Of a stretch of 17,972 nucleotides of DNA, positions 12,390 to 17,972 are shown in pieces. Made by a program: the position numbers and the translations under genes. Origin of the DNA: DASYYE01 sp035946955 (GTDB lineage: Bacteria > Actinomycetota > Actinomycetes > Streptosporangiales > Streptosporangiaceae); NCBI GenBank assembly GCA_035946955.1, contig DASYYE010000378.1:1-17972 (forward strand), given 5' to 3'. Numbering within the stretch: the first letter of the stretch is position 1; every line of letters starts with the position of its first letter. A model generated the notes under the pieces. It did not search any database and was not told the DNA's origin. It saw nothing but the letters and a program-made list of their open reading frames with translations.

Positions 12390-13548
12390 CGAAGTAGAGC
12401 AGACGCTTCGATCCTGGAACGCACACGAAGTAAACAGAGGCGCTAACCCTGTCATCGACTTCGACTGCCATCCGGAGCATGCCCAGGTTGAACCTGCGGC
12501 AGGCCGCCTTAGCGCCTACCGCCGAATTGGTGAGCTACGCCAAAGGGCCGAAGAATCAGGAAACAAGACGCTAACCGACCGTCTGAGCGCGGACCATGCT
12601 TATCTCGCGGCGTTGATGGGTGAACGGCTCCCTCTCACGGACTACGTACGTGCCACCCAAGGGTGCGACGCTGCCGGATGGCCAGTGGACTACGTGAGCG
12701 AACGGGGCGAGATTGCCCGCAAAAGCCTTGATTCACTTGGGGTGCCCTGGGGGCCGGATCTCATGAAGAACCTCGAACAACTTTGTGAGCCTGTTAATGC
12801 AGCCGACGCGCCAGGCCTGATCCGCGAGGCAGCCTGTGAACACGAACCCGCTGTCCGGAGCGCCACCGGGACCGACGCGGCATATGAGCTGACTATCGAA
12901 AGCGCCAACGTCGATGACTACTGGTCATACTGGATGGACGGAGCCGGCCAGAAAGTACGGCTCCGGCTCAATATGCGCGATGCGCGGTTCACACAGGTCG
13001 AAGCCCATCAGTTTGCCTTGCATGAGGTACTTGGGCATGGCCTCCAGAGTGCGAGCTATTCGGAACGGGCCGCACATGAAAGCGTCCCCTGGGTCCGGAT
13101 GACATCAGTGTATGCGCTCCACCAAGTCCTCTTGGAAGGACTCGCACAAGCCATGCCACTGTTCATCACACCAGACAACGAGGTTCTCATCGCCCGCGTG
13201 CGGCTTGTCCACTACACACAGCTAGTACGGGCAGAACTCCACCTTGCAATCAACTCAGGCGCCTCAATCGATGAATGTGCAGCACACGCACTATCACGCG
13301 CCCCGTGGTGGAAGGACGCGCACATCGGTGATTTCCTGGCTGACCGGGGGGTCAACCCCCGGCTTCGCTCCTACCTATGGGCCTACCCGGCAGGAATTGA
13401 CTGGTTCACGTCACTCGCTGACGAAGCTGACCAAGGCACAATAGACCGCGTGCTCCGCGCCGCATACCGCGACCCACTAACGCCCACAGACCTCGCAACA
13501 CTCTGGCCAGCCGGACCACCAATCGGCGGACCAGGAACGGGCCGCTGA
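12376..13548 (+). CDS. Putative zinc metallopeptidase (gluzincin, HExxH...E), regulator-coupled
   Basis: A 390-residue soluble protein with a clear metalloprotease core: HEVLGHG (H216, E217, H221) in a helix preceded by FTQVEAHQFAL, and a downstream LLEGLAQAMP helix with Glu254 placed 33 residues after the second His. That is the zinc-ligand layout of gluzincins. There is no signal peptide or membrane segment, so it should act in the cytoplasm. The N-terminal ~170 residues are helical, and the C-terminus contains a conserved-looking PWWKDAHIGDFL. The start is GTG at 12376 after GGGAAG, overlapping the regulator frame by 14 bases. I cannot place it in a named peptidase family; it is much larger than ImmA-type proteases. 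The regulator or a bound partner is the obvious candidate substrate, by inference from coupling. Confidence 0.8.
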   Translation: MDLRDEVEQTLRSWNAHEVNRGANPVIDFDCHPEHAQVEPAAGRLSAYRRIGELRQRAEESGNKTLTDRLSADHAYLAALMGERLPLTDYVRATQGCDAAGWPVDYVSERGEIARKSLDSLGVPWGPDLMKNLEQLCEPVNAADAPGLIREAACEHEPAVRSATGTDAAYELTIESANVDDYWSYWMDGAGQKVRLRLNMRDARFTQVEAHQFALHEVLGHGLQSASYSERAAHESVPWVRMTSVYALHQVLLEGLAQAMPLFITPDNEVLIARVRLVHYTQLVRAELHLAINSGASIDECAAHALSRAPWWKDAHIGDFLADRGVNPRLRSYLWAYPAGIDWFTSLADEADQGTIDRVLRAAYRDPLTPTDLATLWPAGPPIGGPGTGR

Positions 13549-13564
13549 TCATGGCCACGCTTCA

Positions 13565-13583
13565 AGGCGGGGCCGTCCCGCCT
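13565..13583 (+). terminator. Short terminator hairpin after the metallopeptidase
   Basis: AGGCGGG (13565-13571) pairs with CCCGCCT (13577-13583) around a 5-base loop, 16 bases after the stop codon. No U-tract follows. Confidence 0.5.
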
Positions 13584-13900
13584 GAGATGAAGTGCTTGGA
13601 TTCGGTCCCACGGACGCTCAGCCGGGCGCATGAGCCCCTTGACGTGCGGTGGTGCCGGTTACCACGCTTGGCATCGGCTGTACGCCGTACCGACGGCACG
13701 GGCAGCCACTCGCCATGCGCCCCAGTAGGTTCCATGCATCAGCAGGTCAGAGAAAAGTCGGGGTCACTAGCAGCCCGAACCGCCGAAACCGGACAAAATA
13801 CGTGTGACCTGAATCAGGCTTACAAGTTCGAATCATACTTATGATCCAGTATAGAAGCACGTGGTCAGGTGAGTTCTAGATGATCATGAAAAGAGACTGG

Positions 13901-13970
13901 ACATATCACGGGTTATGGCTTCGCAGGCGACCACAAACTACGCAAAACCACAGCCAAACCCATGATATGT
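13901..13970. repeat. Imperfect long hairpin carrying the ACATATCATGGGTT repeat
   Basis: Left arm 13901-13920 (ACATATCA C GGGTT A TGGCT) pairs with right arm 13952-13970. There are 18 base pairs, one C-A mismatch (13909/13962) and one bulged A (13915), with a 31-base loop. The right arm contains AACCCATGATATGT (13957-13970), the exact inverse of 6980-6993. The left arm, ACATATCACGGGTT, is a one-base variant in the same orientation as 6980-6993. Just upstream, TGATC (13881-13885) before GACATATCA echoes the order TGATC...GACATATCA at 6969-6987. Confidence 0.65.
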
Positions 13971-13999
13971 GGCCCTCGCGGCGGGGTGCTGGGGCGCGG

Positions 14000-15367
14000 T
14001 TAGGGGTGGTTGGCGCGGGGGAGCAGCCAGTTTGAGGAGGGATCGAAGCTGGCCCACTCCGGGAGAGGGTTGGTGCGGGGAGCGGGGGCGGCGGGGGTGC
14101 GCGGCTCGGGTGAGCCTGGCGGGGGCGGCGTCGGAGTACTCAGGTCGTGCGGGGCTTGGTCCGGCGCGGGAGCCTGCCATGCTGCGGGAGTTTGCGGGTC
14201 GTGCGGAGTTTGGCTGGGCAGGGGTGCCTGCCACTGCGCGGGGAGAGTGTCCAGGTCGTGCGGGGTTTGGGTGGGCAGGGGCGCCTCCCACTGCGCTGGG
14301 GGAGCGTCCGGGGCGTGCGGGGCTGGGCTGGGCAGGGGCGCCTGCCACGGTGTGGGGGGAGCGTCCGGGGCATGCGGGGCCTGGCTGGGCAGGGGCGCCT
14401 GCCACTGCACCGGGAGACTGCTCAGATCGCGCGGGCCCTGGCTGGGCAGGGGCACCTCCCACTGTCCGGGGACAGCGCGCGGGGCCCGTTTCCGTGCGGG
14501 TGCCTGCCGCGGCGCGGGGGGAGTGCGCAGGCCGGGTGGGGTTTGGCTCGGTGAGGATGCCTTCCACTCCCCGGGGAGACTGCTCAGGTCGCGCGGGGCT
14601 TCGTCCAGCAGGAGTGCCTGCCATTGCGCGGGGACGGTCCGCAGGTCGTGCATAGCCGGGCTCGGCTGGGATACCTGCTGTGGACGCGGCGGGGGCGCTG
14701 GCGTTGGGGCTTTTGCCGCCAGCAGGGGGTGCAACCGGGTGCCGGACAGTGCCTGGACGGCAGCGGTCAGGGGGGCGCGGACGATGGCGTTGCCGAGCAG
14801 GGCAACCAGTGCGCCCAGGCCGAGGCCGCCGATGACGTCCTGGGGGTAGTGGTCACCTATGTAGACCCAGCCGAAACAGTCCAGCAGGCCAGCGGCCGCG
14901 GCGATGATCCCGAGCCGACGGTGGTAGAGCAGTAGCCCGACGGTGACGGCACCCGCGACGACCGCGTCGCCGGACGGGAACGAGTGGTCCAACGTGTGCC
15001 CGACCAGGATCCTGATGTGGGGCATGACCTCCCAGGGCCGGGGTTCGGCCACCGCATCGCCGATCGGCTCGGACACCGCGAGGGCGAGGAGGCCGCCCGC
15101 ACCGGCCCACAGTGCCGCCGCCACCTTTGCTGGCCCGCCACGGCGTGCCAGCCACCATCCCACCACCAGCAGTACAGCGAGCAGCCACACTCCGAGTTGT
15201 GCGTATTCGTGGAGCGGGAAGTGCAGCCACTTCGTGTGACGCTGGAAGTGGTTGATGTCCAGGAACACCTTCCGGTCCCAGCCGTATGCCCCTGGTGCGT
15301 GCGAGGGGGTGAACGAGAATCGGTGGGGCTGCAGGGTGTTGATGGACGGGGCCGCGGCAGCGGGCAT
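14000..15367 (-). CDS. PAP2-superfamily membrane protein with 19-residue repeat tail
   Basis: A 455-residue protein. Residues 30-200 are a PAP2-like phosphatase core with about five membrane segments (61-73, 84-98, 134-147, 152-165, 180-196). Family motifs are visible but altered: EPRP (R110, P111) lacks the upstream Lys of KxxxxxxRP (Gly103 there), PSGD (131-134) has Asp for His, and GWVYIGDHYPQD keeps the nucleophile-type His173 and Asp177 but has Trp where the usual Arg is. Lipid-phosphate phosphatase activity is therefore uncertain. From about 218 to the end is a Pro/Ala/Gln tail containing nine repeats of the type PAQWQAPLPSQAPHxxxxP. The start is ATG 15367, ten bases behind GAGG. It diverges from the PL7-like gene. 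The tail may bind cell wall or a partner. Confidence 0.88.
   Translation of the reverse strand: MPAAAAPSINTLQPHRFSFTPSHAPGAYGWDRKVFLDINHFQRHTKWLHFPLHEYAQLGVWLLAVLLVVGWWLARRGGPAKVAAALWAGAGGLLALAVSEPIGDAVAEPRPWEVMPHIRILVGHTLDHSFPSGDAVVAGAVTVGLLLYHRRLGIIAAAAGLLDCFGWVYIGDHYPQDVIGGLGLGALVALLGNAIVRAPLTAAVQALSGTRLHPLLAAKAPTPAPPPRPQQVSQPSPAMHDLRTVPAQWQALLLDEAPRDLSSLPGEWKASSPSQTPPGLRTPPAPRQAPARKRAPRAVPGQWEVPLPSQGPRDLSSLPVQWQAPLPSQAPHAPDAPPTPWQAPLPSPAPHAPDAPPAQWEAPLPTQTPHDLDTLPAQWQAPLPSQTPHDPQTPAAWQAPAPDQAPHDLSTPTPPPPGSPEPRTPAAPAPRTNPLPEWASFDPSSNWLLPRANHP
14132..14632 (-). repeat. Nine tandem 57-bp coding repeats (19-residue units)
   Basis: Codons 246-412 of the PAP2-like gene form nine units, seven of 19 residues in clean register (246-264, 265-283, 300-318, 319-337, 338-356, 357-375, 376-394), one of 16 (284-299) and one of 18 (395-412). 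Each is centred on a QWQAPLPSQ-like core with one Trp; the 16-residue unit has lost the Trp. The similarity is visible at DNA level too, so recent expansion or contraction by slippage or recombination is likely. Confidence 0.85.
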
Positions 15368-15683
15368 CAGCTGGATTCCTCACAATCTGACGCTCCAGGC
15401 CGCCGGGGTGGACGACAGCGCCTACCGGTCCGACTGTACCGCCGCAGCACCATCGCATGGCTCGTACTTGGCGTAGCCATAACGCTCAGTTAACGTCCGC
15501 AGGGGGTCGCGGGCACCCATGGCCGCGCAGGTCAGGACCGCAGGGTCAGCGGCGGACGAAATTCTGGCAAACCGCAAAAACTAGGGTGAACCACAACTAA
15601 CCGTGGTGGTGCAGGGGTAGCGTAATGAGCCAATAGGAAAGAAACCTTCCTATTAATTGACGACTCGTTGGAGAGGAGCGCGT
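15368..15683. other. Divergent intergenic region, PAP2-like gene / PL7-like gene
   Basis: No gene seen. It becomes AT-richer toward the PL7-like start. It holds a possible -10 element TAGCGT (15618-15623) without a clear -35, and the AATAGGAA/TTCCTATT palindrome downstream of it. For the PAP2-like gene I see no clear promoter. Confidence 0.5.
15632..15654. promoter_or_regulatory. Palindromic operator candidate before the secreted lyase gene
   Basis: AATAGGAA (15632-15639) and TTCCTATT (15647-15654) are perfect inverted arms around AGAAACC, 29 bases before the start codon. From memory, AGGAAA-TTTCCT palindromes occur upstream of actinomycete secreted glycoside hydrolases controlled by ROK-type repressors such as the chitosanase regulator CsnR; the resemblance here is partial. 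Placed after a possible -10, it would suit substrate-relieved repression. Confidence 0.55.
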
Positions 15684-16454
15684 ATGCGAAGGCATTGGAG
15701 GGTGGCCACTATCGGCCTAGCCGCTCTCGCGGCCTCGGCCGCCACGGTCTCGGCGGCATTCGCGTCGGTGAGTCCCCCCCAGGCCGCGGTACACGGGAAA
15801 GGGCCGTCACTCAACGGCTGGAACCTGGTGGTCCCCGTCGACGCCAACGGGGGCACATCGGGTGATGCTGTGACCCTGTCACCGGCCCGGCTCGACTCGC
15901 CCTGGCTGACCCGCACCAGCGCCGGGGCACTGGACTTCTGGGCGCCAGCGGATGGCGCGCGGCTCGGTATCTCTGCGCACGCCCGGACCGAGCTGAGGGG
16001 CACCCGTACGTTCACCCTCGGCCAGGGCTCAGCGAACCTGCTGGAGACGACAACTGTCACCCAGGTGCCCAGCCATAGCCAGGACATCATCATTGGGCAG
16101 ATGTTCCCGAGTGGGACGTCACCGTTCGCCATGCTCCATTACCAGATCGCCCCGAGCGGCCAGGGCAAGGTCTACGGCTTCATCGACGGCCAGTCATCGG
16201 AATACGTCGTGATGGAAGGCATCCCGCTGGGGGCCACGTTCAGCGACAGCATCAAGGCCAACGGCAGCACGGTGACCTTCGGGGTGACCTACAACGGCCA
16301 CAGCGCCACCAAGGTGGCCCAGAACATCGGCTCGTTCATCGGCGACACAATGCACTTCCAGGCCGGCGACTACCAGCAGGACCTGCCGGGGAGCCCCGCC
16401 AGCGACGGCGGCCGGGTCAGCTTCTCCAAGCTCTCCGAGTCAGGCGTCAGCTAG
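15684..16454 (+). CDS. Secreted PL7-like polysaccharide lyase (alginate lyase superfamily)
   Basis: A 256-residue exported protein. The signal peptide is MRRHWR, a hydrophobic Ala-rich core and a cleavage site near AFA/SV (about 28). The mature part fits the alginate_lyase2 (PL7) jelly roll: WNLVVPVD (46-53), the RTELRG strand (R101-E103-R105, the RxELR motif), the IIIGQMF strand (135-141), and HFQAGDYQQD near the C-terminus with Tyr230, corresponding to the YFKAGxYNQ motif. The QIH motif of classic alginate lyases is QMF here, so the usual catalytic His is absent. It may cleave another uronic-acid polymer by a changed mechanism or bind only. The start is ATG at 15684 behind GGAGAGGAG. Confidence 0.82.
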   Translation: MRRHWRVATIGLAALAASAATVSAAFASVSPPQAAVHGKGPSLNGWNLVVPVDANGGTSGDAVTLSPARLDSPWLTRTSAGALDFWAPADGARLGISAHARTELRGTRTFTLGQGSANLLETTTVTQVPSHSQDIIIGQMFPSGTSPFAMLHYQIAPSGQGKVYGFIDGQSSEYVVMEGIPLGATFSDSIKANGSTVTFGVTYNGHSATKVAQNIGSFIGDTMHFQAGDYQQDLPGSPASDGGRVSFSKLSESGVS

Positions 16455-16519
16455 CACGGTCCGCGGCGTGCCTCAACCCGGTGCCGGGTAGGGTTCCGCC
16501 GCGGTCAATGGGTCATGAG

Positions 16520-16573
16520 ATGACGATGGCCTGGGCGCGAGTAGGCGGTGTCTCGCGTCCAGGCCATCGTCAT
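16520..16573. terminator. 22-bp bidirectional terminator between convergent genes
   Basis: 16520-16541 and 16552-16573 pair over 22 positions with a single G-T wobble (16535/16558) and a 10-base loop. It lies between the PL7-like gene and the convergent GH92 gene, with 65 and 58 bases to the respective stops. Like the hairpin at 2536, it has no U-tract. Confidence 0.85.
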
Positions 16574-16631
16574 GAGAGGAGTTGTCCCGGAGACACCCTG
16601 TGCGGCGGGGGTGCCTCCGGGGGCCCTGATT

Positions 16632-17972
16632 TCAGGCGGCGCTGCAGGCGATGGCGAACACGTGCACCTCACCGGTGTTCACGCTGCTGGGCAGCGTGAC
16701 GCTCTTGACCTTCTTGCCTGACGGCAGGGTGACGGGGGTGGTCGCGAACGCATAGGTAGTGGTGTTGTCCATCGCCCCAGAGGGGTTGTCGCGGTAGGCC
16801 GTGGTCACCGCAATCGAGTTGTCCGACTCGACGGTGGCGCCGCCGCCGTTGAGCGTCCAGTCGGAGAACCCGAGGTTGACCGACATCGTGGTCCCGTCGG
16901 TGAACGTGATCGTGGCGGTCCCGGCCGACGGGCCGTTGGTTGCCGCGCCGAGGAAGGAGATGCTCCCCGACCCCGACACCTTGACCGTCTGGCCGCTTGC
17001 CAGGTAGTTGTCCGGCAGTCCTACCCCGACGTTCGGCCAGGTGAAGTTGATGCCGTTGGCCGAGACCGTCGACCCGGGCGACACGCCCGCTGCGGACAGC
17101 GCCTGCGCGGAGTAGGCGTAACCGCCCTGGTCGAAGCTGGCACCGGTGGAGCCGTCATTCTCGATGCCGACGTTGTTGTAGCCGCCCGACGGCGGGGCGG
17201 TCCCGCCGTACGAGGGCGGTGCCTCGGACGCGGCGGACGCCCAGGACGTGTTCGCCGAGGTGCCGAGGGTGTAGGTGAGGGTGCCGCCGCTGGTGACCGC
17301 GGAGGTGGGGGCGTAGGCGTTGTTCCACGCGGCGCCGTTCCAGGTGGCGGACTGGACGTAGGGGGCGTTGTCGGCGGCGCCGTTGCCGTTGATCGTCAGC
17401 GTGTTGCCGTTCCCGAGGGTGATGACGGCCTGGGTGAACATGGGTGAGCCGAGGGCGAGGTCGGATGTGCCCGGGGTCTCTGGGTACATGCCGAGGGCGG
17501 ACCACACGAACCAGGCGCTCATCGTGCCCAGGTCGTCGTTGCCGCCACCCAGGCCGCCGGGGGTGTTGCTCCAGATTTGGTCCTGGACCTCCCGCACGAC
17601 GTTCTGGGTCTGGTAGGGCTCGCCGGTGTAGTCGTACTCCCAGGGGAGTTCGATGCTGGGCTCGTTGCCCATCCAGGCGAAGCCGTTGTTGCCAGCGAAG
17701 TTGGACAGCACCGTGTTCAGGTAGCTGTTCATGTTGGCGTCGCCGCCCATGGCCTTGGTGAGGCCAGCGAGGTTGAACGGCACCATACCGGTGTAGATGT
17801 AGGGGGTCGCCTCGACGAAGTTGGGGTCGCTGCCGCTCTGGGCGTTGAAGTTGGACTCCCAGGTTCCGTTGGCGTTGCGTCCTTCCATGAACCCAGTGGC
17901 GGGGTTGAACACGTTCTGCCAGTCCTGGGCCCTGCTCTGGAACGTCTTCTGGTCGCTTGTGTCGCCGAGCGC
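16632..17972 (-). CDS. GH92 alpha-mannosidase, C-terminal part (5' end beyond window)
   Basis: The last ~446 codons of a large secreted glycoside hydrolase family 92 enzyme, an exo-acting, calcium-dependent, inverting alpha-mannosidase family. The frame continues past 17972 (AQDWQNVFNPATGFMEGR), so the start is not in the window. Motifs are GNEPSIELPWEYDYTGEPYQTQ, whose Glu (codon 17661-17663) matches the GH92 acid, and GGNDDLGTMSAWFVWSALGMYP, whose two Asp codons (17532-17537) match the base-site aspartates. A Ser/Gly/Pro linker near 17200 leads to a C-terminal beta-sandwich (about 16635-17180: GYAYSAQAL, INFTWPNVGVGLPDNYLASGQT, VTLPS). This is of a kind appended to many actinobacterial secreted glycosidases and is likely carbohydrate-binding. 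It is convergent with the PL7-like gene. Confidence 0.93.
   Translation of the reverse strand, partial: ALGDTSDQKTFQSRAQDWQNVFNPATGFMEGRNANGTWESNFNAQSGSDPNFVEATPYIYTGMVPFNLAGLTKAMGGDANMNSYLNTVLSNFAGNNGFAWMGNEPSIELPWEYDYTGEPYQTQNVVREVQDQIWSNTPGGLGGGNDDLGTMSAWFVWSALGMYPETPGTSDLALGSPMFTQAVITLGNGNTLTINGNGAADNAPYVQSATWNGAAWNNAYAPTSAVTSGGTLTYTLGTSANTSWASAASEAPPSYGGTAPPSGGYNNVGIENDGSTGASFDQGGYAYSAQALSAAGVSPGSTVSANGINFTWPNVGVGLPDNYLASGQTVKVSGSGSISFLGAATNGPSAGTATITFTDGTTMSVNLGFSDWTLNGGGATVESDNSIAVTTAYRDNPSGAMDNTTTYAFATTPVTLPSGKKVKSVTLPSSVNTGEVHVFAIACSAA

Larger units (their letters stand above)
13549..13998. other. Intergenic region after the metallopeptidase, right border of the accessory block
   Basis: No supported gene. 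A plus-strand frame of 97 codons from 13551 has no ribosome site and non-coding composition. The region contains a short terminator hairpin (13565-13583), an AT-rich stretch at 13750-13900 with a tRNA-like TTCGAAT string (13827-13833) that cannot be folded into a tRNA, and the large imperfect hairpin at 13901-13970. The composition resembles decayed or boundary DNA. Confidence 0.5.

Noticed and set aside
13551..13844. 97-codon plus-strand frame after the metallopeptidase
   Set aside because: No ribosome site, no domain, non-coding codon use, and it contains the terminator hairpin at its start.
13760..13850. tRNA-like TTCGAAT string near 13827
   Set aside because: No matching T-stem, anticodon arm or acceptor stem can be formed around it.
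6965..13970. Classical transposon or integrative element
   Set aside because: No transposase, integrase, relaxase or target duplication could be found; only the 14-bp inverted match and composition support an element, so it is listed only as a finding.
14010..14849. Long plus-strand frames (228 and 279 codons) across the repeat region
   Set aside because: They are Gly/Cys/Arg-rich shadows of the GC-rich repeats of the PAP2-like gene on the other strand, without ribosome sites or domain sense.

Overview
The window is chromosomal DNA of a high-GC actinomycete. The evidence is strong third-position GC in most genes, GTG and TTG starts behind GGAGG-type ribosome sites, a relative of the mycothiol-dependent nitroreductase, DUF397, a short GntR, an RsbW-like ATPase, and secreted carbohydrate-active enzymes. 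The genus cannot be fixed from the sequence. A soil or litter actinomycete (Streptosporangiales, Catenulisporales or Streptomyces-like) is a reasonable guess.

Left part, 1-6910. A DrrA-type ABC ATPase (minus strand, cut by the left edge) diverges from a PLP-dependent group II decarboxylase. The decarboxylase ends at a 21-bp perfect hairpin and faces a minus-strand pair made of a TetR regulator followed by an Rv2466c-like DsbA-family oxidoreductase. The TetR gene diverges from a plus-strand set: cytochrome P450, a [3Fe-4S]-type ferredoxin, and selenophosphate synthetase SelD. A perfect 9+9 palindrome plus a third half-site sits in the TetR/P450 gap and is the obvious operator. P450 and ferredoxin are a standard redox pair. 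SelD is the surprise: no other selenium gene is in the window, and its ribosome site can be masked by an 8-bp hairpin.

Middle part, about 6965-13970. This is an accessory block with lower GC and many small genes. It is bounded by an exact 14-bp inverted match (6980-6993 and 13957-13970). It holds a small Cys/His protein behind a long leader, a short GntR with a large palindrome at its promoter, an orphan DUF397 protein, a secreted protein plus lipoprotein pair, and a translationally coupled triad (110-aa protein, RsbW-like ATPase, 103-aa protein). Diverging from the triad is an actinobacterial HTH regulator, apparently split by one extra C in a C5 run. Overlapping the regulator's end is an HExxH...E zinc metallopeptidase. 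The regulator-peptidase pair is the best candidate for an undescribed system: a DNA-binding sensor and a coupled protease, analogous in plan to ImmR/ImmA but with a different, larger peptidase. The divergent ATPase triad may belong to it.

Right part, 13970-17972. A PAP2-like membrane protein has degenerate catalytic motifs and a C-terminal tail of nine Trp-centred 19-residue repeats. It diverges from a secreted PL7-like (alginate lyase superfamily) protein behind an AGGAA/TTCCT palindrome. The lyase is convergent with the C-terminal part of a GH92 alpha-mannosidase that runs off the right edge. A 22-bp hairpin separates these two. The last two genes point to extracellular polysaccharide use.
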